From positions 3,425,352-3,489,351 of the forward strand of contig OX595988.1 of NCBI GenBank assembly GCA_951394045.1: 64,000 nt of DNA, read 5' to 3'. Below are positions 20,687 through 31,419 of this stretch, in pieces. The notes under the pieces were generated by a model. It saw only the letters and a program-made list of their open reading frames with translations, was not told the DNA's origin and did no database searches. Within the stretch, counting starts at the first letter, position 1. Each line of letters begins with the position of its first letter. Origin of the DNA: Nitzschia sp. DOCU1. Taxonomy: Eukaryota > Bacillariophyta > Bacillariophyceae > Bacillariales > Bacillariaceae. Position numbers and translations under genes: made by a program.

Positions 20687-23600
20687 TCATCGATTATGCA
20701 AAGTACCCGATTCCATCCACAAGGTCTCCAGGTCGGCGACCTTGATTGGTTTGGGCAAAACTGCATTGGCGCCACACGATATGAAATGCCGAACGTCTTC
20801 TGGTAATACGTTTCCTGTAACGCCAACTATGTAAGCGTCCGACCCAGCGGCTCGGATTTGTTTTGTGGCTTCCGGGCCATTCATAATGGGCATTTCAAAA
20901 TCCATCAACACAGCGTCAAAAGGTTCCATGCGATTCATAGCGTCTACCACCATGCCCAATGCGATTTCCCCATTCTCTGCCTGCTTGCACTCGTGCCCCG
21001 AATTAGAAAGAAGACGAGCCAAGAGTTTGCGATTCGACAAAATGTCGTCCACCACGAGAACGTTCAAGCTGGACGACGGCGGACTACCCGAAGCATCTGC
21101 AGGCTCTTCGCTACTACGCAAACTTTCTGTGCAGAGTTCACAATCCTTGCCAGCATCGTCTGCCACAAGAACATGCTGTAAGGGAAGGGACACGGTGAAG
21201 GTAGTTCCCTTTCCAATGCCTTCGGATGCAGCTACCAAAGTTCCATGGTGATGCTCGACGATTCCTTTGGAAATGAACAGCCCAAGCCCTGTTCCTTGTC
21301 CAGCTTGCAGTTTATTAACGTTGAATTGAATGCCATCCCGGAAGAGCGCCTTGAGTTGTTCTGGCGACATGCCTGCCCCCGTATCTTGAACCTCGATCGA
21401 AACGGTCCCAGCAGAAAGAATAGATATAGTACTGCCATCAGAAAGTTGCACAAGGTTCGGTTGCATCGGCGTCATTCCCTCTGTTTCCTCTTCGATCGTC
21501 ACCTGGACAACTAACTTGCCTCCCTTCTGCGTGAACTTGATAGCGTTGGAAAGAAGATTTCGAATCACTTGGGATATCTTGACTGAATCACCAATGACTT
21601 TTGAATAGCAAAAATCCGCGTGAGATGTCACATCTGGTACTTCGGTGACCACCGAAGATTTGGCTGGCTTGGTACAGTATTTGACGCTCAGGCTTAGCTC
21701 CTTGTCGGCCGCCGGCAAATAAAATTCTTCCACTACCTCCTCGAGACATCCCCAGAGATCAATGACACCAACATCCAGCGCCAAGGTCCCTTGCTCAATC
21801 TTATCATAGTTCAACAGGTCGTTCAATATGTTCACTGCTGATTGTGCGCTGTTTTGAATGTCGTCGGCCAAACCGAACCACTCTACTTGGTTGTTGTTGG
21901 TGTTGTTGTCATCACCATTCCGCGGCTCCTGGTACTTTGTAGAATCTAGGTCGCGATGCTCGGCTTCCAACTCGGGTATTGGACGCCCCAATGATTGTGC
22001 AATTTCGTATTTCAACACGGACAATCCCATCGAGACGCTGTTCAAAGGAGTACGTACTATGGGGGCATAGCGAAACATTAGGTCAGAGGATTCGTATATG
22101 CAAGGGCCGACACACGAGGTTTGCAAGGCGGGGGTCAATAACTCACCTTCATGGGAGACATAGCGCATGAATTGACGTTTTGCGTGCAAGAGATCATCGC
22201 CATAGCTCGATTCTCGCCACACGAAGAAATCATAAATGAAAAAGAACATGGACGTGACAATCAAGATACAAACTGCTCCCACCATGGCAACCGTGGGATT
22301 ATTTGTCGAATACAATTCGTTGTATCCGTCTCTTGGATAAATGTTGAGAGTATATTCCGGACAGCCAGCGGCGTGATGAAAGAGGCCTTTGGCAGTGATC
22401 AGAACGGACCGTTTCAGATTGTTATGCCTTGGCTGGTGGAAATCTCCCGATCCAACAAGCCCTACTGGTCCTGGCTTGACACCCATGGCGGCCGTTTGTT
22501 CTGGAGTTTTTGTGACCAAAGCCGGGACACCATCAATGATTGTGTAGGTAATGGCTTCCATAGAAGTCTCAATGACACAATCTACATGTGAAACCGTGTC
22601 CACAAAGACGTCACCCAGAATTTCTTGCCAGTTGAGAGTGGAAATAGCTGCCCCAACAAGCTACGAAGGAGATGAATGATGGTGTTAGCAAGGGGTTATG
22701 TCGGCCCGTAGTAAAATCACCGTAGTCCAGGTAGTTTGCTTACCGTTGTTGGATTATTGTGAGGATAAATGGGTTGAAACAAGAGTGCTCCAGGGATTGT
22801 TTCGCCCCCCACCACTGTCAGTAGCGGCGAGAGGACTGCACATTCTTGAGGCGATGTCAAGTTTCTCGTCGAAAGAAAGAGGGCTTGGCGGCGTTCACTG
22901 CATTCTCTCATTTGGTCGAGTATCATGGCTCGATCTGGGTGACTATATAGATTGAACATGAGGACGGCAGTATTATTCATGGTATGCATGAGGGGAGCCA
23001 AATACGGAGTCGTCTTGGAGTGATATCTCATATCGGGTGACACATAGACGTCTAGACTGGGATCTACCGCCCAAATCCCTGGACCAAAGGAAGAGACTCC
23101 TGTTCCGTTGGGATAGACAGGGTTCGTACTCGTCTGAAAGTAATTCGTAGCAAAGTCTTCGAATGCTTCCTGATCTTCGGCTGCTACAAATGGCAAAAAT
23201 CCAATATCCCTTCCATTGGTAGAGGCAATCAGACTCGTCGCCACGCTCGGCCAGCCCTGCAGGTAGACATTGGGCCACTGCGACAAATCCGGAAAGGCTT
23301 GTGAAAAAATCTCCGCCATGGCTGCTGTAATTTGTCTCCGTTGTTTGGCAATCTCGAGAGCTTCGGTCATGACTCGATCCGTCATGGAATCGTATTGCCG
23401 CAATGCCATGTCTAGTTCGGAAGCACTTAGGAAACGATAGGACCCATACCCCAGCATGGCGGCGACTAAAATGAGCAAACCCACAAAGACAATTCTTCCA
23501 ATCCATACCGCTCGTTTCCTCCGCCGTAACGGGGAACCTGTGGTGATTGTATGGTCCAAGCCTTTGAGCGAGACGGAAAGAACGGAACAGACACTGTGTT

Positions 23601-23751
23601 GCGACGCATCGAGACTGCTGGACAGTTGCTGCTGCTGCTGTTGGCTGGAATTATGACTTCCGACAGCTCGGCGTCTCCTTCTTGGACGAGCGGAGGGAGT
23701 GGCTTGTGGATCATGGCTCATATCGCGACTACTCGTAGACAAGTTGCTCAT
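20687..23751 (-). CDS. CHASE-type hybrid histidine kinase with C-terminal receiver
   Basis: Exons on the minus strand are 23751-22744, 22660-22147 and 22056-20687 (introns 83 and 90 bp), giving 963 residues. Order: cytosolic basic/Gln-rich N-terminus; TM1 about 82-104; a CHASE-like sensor region to about 458; TM2 about 459-483; a kinase with H-box FMRYVSHEVRTPLNSV (His about 506, formed only after splicing), N-box NLLSNAIKFT, G1 DTGAGM and G2 GQGTGLGLFISKG; and a receiver with VLVVDD, phospho-acceptor Asp about 893 in LMDFEMPIMNG, GVTGN and the Lys of LPKPI. All catalytic residues are present, so it should autophosphorylate and pass phosphate to its own receiver. CHASE domains sense small extracellular molecules. 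The ATG at 23749-23751 is preferred because the 19 codons upstream lack an ATG. Confidence 0.9.
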
Positions 23752-24612
23752 GGTAGGTGCTGTTGCTGCTGTTAATGGCGTGTGCGATGATCGTAGTAGC
23801 CAAAACAAACAATGGAGAAGCGAAATGGGTTGCAGATGATGATATGCAATTCTCTTGGTTGAATAAAAGGTCGGCCCCTACATGCATCCAATCCACAGGA
23901 GAAAGTGCACAAAAGTAAGGTCTTGTGTAGCTAATAAATGGTGGATTCAGTTTTCGGAAAAATAGGAGTTGTCGTAGAGCTTGTTGGTCCTGGGTTTTCA
24001 TATGCGGCGAAGGAGCACCACCTGCCTTTTGTATTGTGCCCTTGTATTCGGGTTTTAACTCAGCGCTATTCAACCATTATCGTGATAGACACTCAATGTT
24101 CTTGGATTGTCGAAACCAATAAGTAACCCAAAGACTCGGTGTAACAAAAAAGACGAAAGGATCCTCTTGCAGTTAGGTAACTGGGTGAGAATGAGAATTG
24201 AACGAAGGGCTTCTTTGCTTTGGAGCCGCAACCTTAATAAGCCACAAAAACGGTATATATGCCCGTTGGGCCAACCAGTCGACATATGATGGGCGGTCAG
24301 GCGTTTTCGAGTAGAACACGGACCCAGTCGACCATTTCGTTCGTTTTCGTCCACCGCCCGCCACCACCCGCCCTCATTAAATCGTGCAAAGCACCAAAAA
24401 AGACCATGACATTGGTCCCGTGAATTCCATCACTTCTCTGTGGACAGGAACTGCATAATACACAGCACAAGTAGTTACCAGACGTGCCACGTATCTGTTG
24501 CCTTGTCAATAATATCCTAGAGGGCTGCTACTTGACGAGAGGCAGTTATCGCCCTCTAGAAATTGCATCCGTGGCTCGGGTGCCGAATTGGATCTCGTCT
24601 GATTGAACAACG
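23752..24612. other. shared upstream region of two divergent genes
   Basis: About 860 bp between the kinase (minus) and phosphatase-like gene (plus). No gene or repeat is recognised; promoters of both genes must lie here. Confidence 0.4.
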
Positions 24613-26745
24613 ATGGGGACCGTCATGAGATGGTGCGTGTGGTTTCCTTTGGGCGTGATGCTCGTGGGGCTACTTCGACGATTGAATCACCATGGTTGTA
24701 CCGAGACGCCAGGTCTGATGCTCCTGCCCCTGTCCCCCGAGCCTTCTAATCACTCGGCGGCATTCCACCAAGAAGCGACCGCCCGCACCATTCTTTCCGT
24801 GGTCGATCCGGCGACGAATGAATATCTAAATGTGTGGAATCACCCACAATATCTTTCATGGAAGAAGCTGCTATTATCGGATGCCCCCTCGCCGTCTCTC
24901 CATGGCGTGGCAGTGCTACACCTCGACAAGACTCGCCTCGATCGAGTCGGAGATTCTTTAAATGTGTCTTGGAACACTACAATCGTCCAAGTCGATAACG
25001 TCCTGGCTCTGTATTGTGGAGCAACGTGGGTGGACGCTGCTACTATAGCGCAAGCTAGAGCGACGTCACAACGTCACTGTAAGGAACTGGTAGAAATCCA
25101 CAACCAAGATGATACCCCGCCCTATGACGCCCAGTCCTGGTTTATTCCACGATTTCCGTCCAGTATTCGAGAGCCGACGTGTCGATTTGTCTTGTATTCC
25201 ATCGACAAGAACAATGCTACGGTTCGAGCGGCGTCTCCAACGTTGTCCATAGAGCCCAACACGAAAACTCCTACGCAAATTCATTTGGCCTTGACCTCGA
25301 ATCCATCTCAAGTCGTCATTCAGTTTACGACCGGAGATGAAGGTACTCCCGTGGCCATGTATGGCAAACAAAAGAAGAAGCAGTATTATGACAATGATGA
25401 CTACAAGGTAGAGGGTACCTCGACGACGTATACCCCCAAGGACTTGTGCGGAGCACCTGCCAATATCACGTCAGTACCAGGCCACTTTGTGCCGCCAGGT
25501 CAATTGCATACCGTCGTGTTGAGCAATTTGCAACCCAATACAGTCTATCACTATCAAGTGGGGATTGCCTTGGGACAAGGAATCGTCTGGAATGAGGATG
25601 TTTATTCGTTTGTCAGTCCGCCCGCTGTTACTACTTCTACTACAAAACAAGAAGAAGACAACTATCAAGTGGAAGAGCCATATTCCTTTGTCGTCTATGG
25701 AGATCAAGGAACACCGTCACTTGGATGGGGCATGGGGAGTACTTGGATAGCACTCGCCATTGCCAAGGAAGTGTCTCGAGGTCATCATGCGTATGCTGCG
25801 AGAAGTCATAATGCCGCATTGCAACAAAGACACGGCCCACATCACCATGACGACGACAAGAAGAAGAACACGACGGCTGCTCCATTGCTTCGGGCGGTCC
25901 ATCATATTGGGGGTCTTTCGTATGCTCGTGGTGCGGCACACATTTGGGATGAATGGATGAGTCTCGTGCAACTCTTTGCGGCACGGATTCCCTTGATGAT
26001 TGCCGTGGGGAGTGCCGATTATGATTATGCGATTGTTGAAGGTACAGCCAAGGTGGTGGTGGATCCTAGTGGAAGTAACCACTCGTATCAACCTTCTTGG
26101 GGAAATTATGGTAACGAATCAGGGGGTGAATGTGGAGTACCCGTCTCTCGACGCTTTCAAATGCCGTCATCAGCCAATAGCAATGGCGTCTTTTGGTACT
26201 CGTATGATTCGGGACCGTGGCTACATACCATTGTCTTGTCAACGGAGCATGACTTGACACCGTCATCGCCACAATACAAGTGGCTGGTACAAGACTTGGC
26301 GTCAACTCGCAATCGAACTTTGCTGCCTTTCGTCATTGTGGAAATGCATCGTCCAATGTATATGAATCAAGCACTATGGGATGACAATGGCGTGAGCTTG
26401 GCGTTGCGGCGATCCTTGGAACCCTTGTTTCAGGAAACAAGAATCAACTTGGTTCTTTCGGCCCACTACCATTCCTACTTTCGGTCTTGTGCGGGCTTGT
26501 TTCAAAGCAAATGTAATAATGGGGGCCAGACATACCTCACCATTGGCACGGCAGGTGCCAAGCCGCATTTGCAAGACTACTATGAGGCTACCTGGGCGGC
26601 CAAGACGTTGCAGAATCATTTTGGATATGGAAGAATTACCATATACAATGCGTCGGCACTTGAATTTCAATGGATTCTAGTGGGCAATGGCGAGAATGAA
26701 ACCGAGGCAGGCCTAGTGATGGATCACTTTTGGATGTTCAAGTAA
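24613..26745 (+). CDS. purple-acid-phosphatase-like secreted protein lacking key metal ligands
   Basis: This 710-residue protein has an N-terminal hydrophobic segment (WFPLGVMLVGLL), a fibronectin-III-like domain (about 215-330, ending NTVYHYQVG) and a metallophosphatase domain (about 355-700). It follows plant-type purple acid phosphatases closely: GGECGVPVSRRF, STEHDL, QYKWLVQDL, HRPMY. The five metal-binding blocks are altered. Block I keeps Asp364 (YGDQGT). Block II, normally GDxxY, is GGLSY, with Gly434 replacing the bridging Asp and Tyr437 kept. Block III, normally GNHE, is GSAD, with Ser467 replacing Asn. His579 (EMHRPMY) and His618/His620 (AHYHSY) remain. A His/Asp/Lys-rich insertion (HHHDDDKKK) precedes block II. 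It is therefore probably inactive or uses metals differently. Single exon. Confidence 0.85.
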   Translation: MGTVMRWCVWFPLGVMLVGLLRRLNHHGCTETPGLMLLPLSPEPSNHSAAFHQEATARTILSVVDPATNEYLNVWNHPQYLSWKKLLLSDAPSPSLHGVAVLHLDKTRLDRVGDSLNVSWNTTIVQVDNVLALYCGATWVDAATIAQARATSQRHCKELVEIHNQDDTPPYDAQSWFIPRFPSSIREPTCRFVLYSIDKNNATVRAASPTLSIEPNTKTPTQIHLALTSNPSQVVIQFTTGDEGTPVAMYGKQKKKQYYDNDDYKVEGTSTTYTPKDLCGAPANITSVPGHFVPPGQLHTVVLSNLQPNTVYHYQVGIALGQGIVWNEDVYSFVSPPAVTTSTTKQEEDNYQVEEPYSFVVYGDQGTPSLGWGMGSTWIALAIAKEVSRGHHAYAARSHNAALQQRHGPHHHDDDKKKNTTAAPLLRAVHHIGGLSYARGAAHIWDEWMSLVQLFAARIPLMIAVGSADYDYAIVEGTAKVVVDPSGSNHSYQPSWGNYGNESGGECGVPVSRRFQMPSSANSNGVFWYSYDSGPWLHTIVLSTEHDLTPSSPQYKWLVQDLASTRNRTLLPFVIVEMHRPMYMNQALWDDNGVSLALRRSLEPLFQETRINLVLSAHYHSYFRSCAGLFQSKCNNGGQTYLTIGTAGAKPHLQDYYEATWAAKTLQNHFGYGRITIYNASALEFQWILVGNGENETEAGLVMDHFWMFK

Positions 26746-27218
26746 GAGTCGGTCAGGACGACCCAGCAGCGAGGAGAGATGGGCTACTCTACCTAGTAGC
26801 TTAAAGTCAGGAGCGCTCGCTCACCGCCTTGGGTGTACTACTAGTAGAAAGCCCTCGTAATATACCTTTGGCGCTCCGCGACTAGGAAAATTCCCCGGGC
26901 CTTCACTACAGATCGCAACTAAAACATGTGATGTCTTTGGTGTCACGGTCGGTACTGGGCTTAAATCGGCCATTATCCCTGTGATCCTTTTGGATGACCC
27001 GGCCAAGTAGTAGACTTTGGCTGCCAGCGAGTTGGGGTCGAGAATGTAGGCTAGGTGATTGACCTGCTACTAGCTTTCTTGTGTTGGCATGTGATTTGTG
27101 ATCTATTAGTGTAACATATAGTATACAAAAGCAAGTCTGCCTGGAACAATATCCGGATGGCCTTGTTTTCAAAACGAGGATTGATGCAAGATGGGGAACA
27201 GCAAGAAGAAAGTAACCC
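26746..27218. other. intergenic, nothing recognised
   Basis: The 470 bp between two converging genes hold no conserved frame or repeat. Confidence 0.4.
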
Positions 27219-27878
27219 TCACATTTTGGCGCTGTGGTACTTTCGCAATCGTTGTACACTTTTCGGGCTCTCATCTTCAATCTCGACCACCATGTTCAAC
27301 CAACTGTTGTCTCGTTGGAACTGCGCTCGCCTGCCAGCAGCTGGAGGCATGCCGCGACTGGGCGCTTCAGTCGGAAGCGGGGGAGGCAGTGGTGCCAAGC
27401 AGCCATATTCTTCTTCTGCTTTTTCACTGCTGTCTTCGTCGTTCTTGTTGTTTTCTTGTTTAATCTGTTCCTTTTCATCTTCTGAGCAGCTTAAATCATC
27501 AAAGCGGGCAGCGCCTGATAGAAACAGCCAGCTATCCATTCGGTCTAAGGAGTTCTTTCGCTTTTGCCGGAACCCTCCTGGTGGCGGGGACTCTTCGTAG
27601 TCAACTTCTAAGAGGGGCGGAGCATCTGGGATGCTCGTAGAGGACATAGGCCGAAGGAATGCTTCACTCCCTTCTTCAGTTCGACTTGTGAAACTGCGGT
27701 TACCAACAGTGGATGTTTCTGTTGTTTCGCAATCGGAAAAGGCCTTCAAACTGCCTCGCAGATCCTTGAAATTAGAATTGTTCTTAGGAACGCCATTGGT
27801 TTTGCTCTTACGCCTTGCAAGACCCCCAATGGCCTTGCCAATCTTCCTAATGGAAACTTTCGGAGAGATCAAAGTCAT
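27219..27878 (-). CDS. unknown small protein with R-x-[DN]-S-W motifs
   Basis: This 219-residue frame starts at ATG 27876-27878 (MTLISPKVSIRKIGKAIGG). The upstream extension of the open frame is less likely, because the N-terminal basic helix begins at this Met. The protein is hydrophilic: a basic N-terminus, a Pro/Ser-rich centre, an acidic Glu/Asp/Asn stretch (residues about 135-165) and a C-terminal tail. Two Arg-Asp/Asn-Ser-Trp sites stand out (LDRMDSWLF and FQRDNSWLNMV). The protein at 33372 has the same kind of site (TRQDSWGCMN), which suggests a shared docking or phosphorylation motif. No domain is recognised. Confidence 0.45.
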   Translation of the reverse strand: MTLISPKVSIRKIGKAIGGLARRKSKTNGVPKNNSNFKDLRGSLKAFSDCETTETSTVGNRSFTSRTEEGSEAFLRPMSSTSIPDAPPLLEVDYEESPPPGGFRQKRKNSLDRMDSWLFLSGAARFDDLSCSEDEKEQIKQENNKNDEDSSEKAEEEYGCLAPLPPPLPTEAPSRGMPPAAGRRAQFQRDNSWLNMVVEIEDESPKSVQRLRKYHSAKM

Positions 27879-28230
27879 TGTTTCGTTGTTTCGTGGTTGT
27901 AGATGTGGGCATGCCGGGATTGCAAGTTTTGGGTTGTTGCAATTAGCTGTTCTTGGAAGCATCCATGGGACAATCAAGTTATGACCAACCCCAGGATTTT
28001 TTCGCCTCGATCTCGATGTGTCTTGTGGGGTCTTGCACCGAAGCTAGACGGGCAATAATGATACTTTTCAGGGCAATTGCCCTTTGTTCGTTGGCAGTCA
28101 GCACCCACGATAAACTTGTATGGCCCTCGCTTGCATTACCTGGAAACGGATCGATAGAATTTAAAATGGGCTATTGTTAAATCGAGCCCAAAGACATTCC
28201 TTCGATGAGAAGTAATGCCCGACAGGCTCG

Positions 28231-28410
28231 ATACCGGTCCGTGGTTCTCCCTGAGGAGACCGTGGGGTAGGGGCCTGCAGGCCCCGCAAAGTGCGCATAC
28301 GGTAGGTGTTAAATACCGGTCCGGGTCCGTGGTTCTCCCCGGGGAGAAGTGAAAATCGATGGCGCGGTGGGGTTGGGGCCCTGCCGGCGCCGCAAAGTGC
28401 GCATAGTGCG
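28231..28410 (+). repeat. GC-rich tandem duplication
   Basis: 28231-28301 and 28313-28410 both run from ATACCGGTCC, through CCGTGGTTCTCCC and GGGGCC, to CCGCAAAGTGCGCATA. Copy 2 has a ~20-bp insertion and a doubled GGTCCG. Confidence 0.7.
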
Positions 28411-28791
28411 ATAACCAAATAATAGGAGATCAACGCGATATCAAATTAGGCGTTATTTTTAATAGAATTGCGGGTAAAGCACGCGCGCTATTTGACGGAT
28501 GTTATGGGAGGAAAAGCGAAAATCGGCTGCCCGCATCGGAACACCCCCGAAATCCATCCCAGCAGGATTTTCTTCGTTGTCGAAATGGAGCGACGGAAGA
28601 CCTCTGGATAGGTCCGTTTGGCTCATAAAGAGGTATTCAGTGCGTCAATGCTTTGGCTGGCTGTGGTGGATCGATCAAGATCCGGGAGAAGGTTGCGTGT
28701 TCCGGGGGAAAGAATGTATCTACTAGAGTGGGTTCTGCTCATTGACGAGAGAATAGCACGGAATAGTCATCAATGAATGACAAAACCACGC

Positions 28792-29550
28792 GGCGTGAAA
28801 TTACGTCATATCTGATGAGCGTCTTCTGAAATTACGTACTAATGAAACTACGTCTGAACGAAGTATCGTCTTGCGAGACAGCGCTCTAGCTGAACGTTCC
28901 GTATTGTAGGAGCGGAACCAAAGTTGGAGGTAGTCCTGCATCAATCGCAAGGGGCTTTGGACCATCTTGCTGTTCGTTCTACAGGAAGATACCACAGAGA
29001 GACTGCACCACACTTTCGACTACAGGTAGTCCAAGATCCTTTAAATATGAGTGTTCTGAATTTGCGGCAAACAAAACTTGACGCTACGCCATGTTATAAA
29101 GAATAACAAAACGAAATAGCGTACTAGCAACCATAATCAAGATACAACGTTAATTGAAGAGAGAAAAAGCACAACCACAATTAATGAACAACGAAATGCT
29201 GGCGCGGTGTGAAAGGTCGTCTTCTGAAATTACGTACTAATGAGACTACCGACACGTCTGAAGAAAATCACGCGTTAACGAAATAACGTCTTTTGAGACA
29301 GCACTCTAGTGGAACGGTTTTCGTATAAGTAGTCCTTCATCAATCGTGATAGATGGGCTTTGGACCATCTCGCTGTGCGTACTACAGGACGATACCACAG
29401 AGAGACTGCTCGCTTGCGATAAAGTTAGTCCAAAATCCGTTAAATACGAGTATTCCGTTTTGTTGACGCTACGCCACATTGAGAAAAACAAAACGAAATG
29501 GCGTACTAACAACCATAATCAAACTATGCTACGTTGAAAATAACAAACCA
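28792..29550 (+). repeat. two tandem copies of a ~350-400 bp repeat
   Basis: Copies from about 28792 and 29198 share CGTCTTCTGAAATTACGTAC, GGGCTTTGGACCATCT, GATACCACAGAGAGACTGC, AACAAAACGAAAT and CAACCATAATCAA in the same order. The short minus-strand frames inside are not conserved at their ends, so a protein is unlikely. Confidence 0.7.
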
Positions 29551-30208
29551 AATGGCAAACACCGCGATACGCGCCAGACTCAGTCACCGTAGTGTAAGTT
29601 TTAACGCTCTCTCTTTTCAGCAACGTGCGTTTCGAGAAAGGACCAATATCGTGCACTCTCTACAGATCCCCTTCCCCCTCTTCCTACCACGCTACTTGTT
29701 AAAAAACGTGGCTCTTCCCCATCAACCTTTGCTCAAGAAGCATGAGAATAGAGAGTGCGAGAAATCCAGAAAAATGACCCCACTTTTCTTCTAGAAAGAA
29801 CAGACCACTGAGCCCCATCTCATCCCCATCTTCAAGTCCGTTTTGTCGTTGGACCTTTCCCTCGAAGTTTTACTACACCCTCCGCGTCTTAATCCTCAAC
29901 AGGTCGATCTTGTTCGATAGCTGCATCATTGGAGACGAAACGAAGCGATGAGCATGTATCCCTAATGTCCAGTTGGTTACAACGTTACCGCAACAAATTG
30001 TCACTCTTCTTCCGGAATGCGGCTTTGCTACAAGTAGCCTTGTTGGCTCGATTCCTCCTAGAAGTACATCACTTTTTCGCCCACCCAAACTCTTAGAAGA
30101 ATATCTGTGAGTGATGCCAATCCTTGTGGGCGGCTGTGATCGTACTACTACTACTGTAGTCCATAATAACGAACTAGTATTTGGCGATGAGGAAACCGCA
30201 TAGTTGAG

Positions 30209-30814
30209 TTATTTCTGCAATCGGTACCGTTGTCCGGTAGTAGCTGCCATACTGGGTGACTTGGAAGGCATTCGCACAGCGGCGTGCTGCTGCTTCTTAG
30301 ATTCGAATGTCGACTGCTTCTTGCGCAGTGCTTCTACGAAATCTCCCCCGAACATGTGGCGTATTGACTCCAAATGCTTGGAGGCTGCCTCAATTACATC
30401 GGCATTACACCACGAGTGCCGAAGAGACTCGACAAAATGATTCTTGATGATGTCAAAGTGCTCCGTCGTTAGCCCGCAGGCGGCAATGTTCCGTTGCAGT
30501 CGTAGCTTAATGCTTCGGAGGTCGATGTGATTGTTTTCGAGAGCGGATTGATCCAAGAACGCGAAGTCCAAGAGCTCTGTTTGGAACTGATTCAACGTCT
30601 TGCCCAGTAGTCGGCGGAAATGTTGCATGAGGATGCTGTCGTTCATCAATCGATCGCACAAGTCGATGATTGTCATTTCAAAGTCCATGGGGCCACCGAT
30701 GCAGTGGACCAAGTTGTCTTTGTAGACTTTTTGTTGTGACATGTTGAATGAATTAGTAGTGGTTGACGAGTTGATCGCTTTGATGTTGGTTGGTCTTTTG
30801 GTTTTATGAAACAT
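30209..30814 (-). CDS. globin-fold-like protein, tandem copy 1
   Basis: A 201-residue frame starting MFHKTKRPTN at 30814, a start shared with the neighbour at 32160. After a Ser/Thr/Asn-rich leader, residues about 35-150 resemble a truncated (2/2) haemoglobin: IGGPMDF, a helix with LCDRLMNDSIL, a central helix, then GLTTEHFDIIKNHFVESL, equivalent to the G-helix start of that family. The proximal haem His expected about five residues before GLT is absent (NIAACGL), and the B-helix Tyr position is Cys. It may be a non-haem globin-fold protein, or the likeness may be only helical. The C-terminus (SMAATTGQRYRLQK) is encoded in frame here but is out of frame in copy 2. Function is unknown. Confidence 0.5.
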   Translation of the reverse strand: MFHKTKRPTNIKAINSSTTTNSFNMSQQKVYKDNLVHCIGGPMDFEMTIIDLCDRLMNDSILMQHFRRLLGKTLNQFQTELLDFAFLDQSALENNHIDLRSIKLRLQRNIAACGLTTEHFDIIKNHFVESLRHSWCNADVIEAASKHLESIRHMFGGDFVEALRKKQSTFESKKQQHAAVRMPSKSPSMAATTGQRYRLQK

Positions 30815-31419
30815 AGATGTGCCTTGCCGTTCATGCTTTTGAGCACGGAATCCAGAAGAGTGAAGCTGGAGTGGCGCGCGAGTACCGTGCACGATTCGAT
30901 TCCCAACACATCACGATAGTGGCGCGCCGCGCAACGAGAGAGTTGTCAGACTGCAAAACGAAGGACCGTAGTGCCATCAGCTTCACTCGGTTAAATAGCG
31001 CATTGTCAGACACACCAATATGCCCTGGTTCCAAACTGTTCTCAAAATCAGAAAAATTAAGCGCATGTTTCAGTTGTTTTAGCGCTAATAGCGAATGGTG
31101 CCAGCTACCTCCCCGACCGCTTTGCCGTTTGGCCTGACTCCGGGGCGAGTCCTGGATTAGCTATTGCTTCCTCTCGAATCCTCTAACTCCGTCGACAAGC
31201 TTATTGATACCCCCCCTCCCCCCCCCCTCCCAAAGAGGAACTAAGCACATGTGTCTAGTACCACGTTGATATGATAGAGTATTGATATTGATAGTACTAC
31301 TGCTGGTGTTGACATTCTAGCCGGCGTGAGCAGCGCAACAACGAACTACCACAATGTACAATGATGTCCTACTACTACTATCTAGATCGTTCCTCTCCAA
31401 TCGTCCAGGTAGCTGCTAA

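Larger units (their letters stand above)
27879..30208. other. gene-poor region with tandem repeats
   Basis: Holds two tandem duplications (28231-28410 and 28792-29550, listed separately). No gene is supported. Confidence 0.4.

Noticed and set aside
31180..31240. Polylinker-like GTCGACAAGCTTATTGATACC, suggesting vector contamination
   Set aside because: One mismatch within the resemblance to a cloning-vector linker, and the flanks do not continue as vector. The following C-rich tract is a simple repeat.
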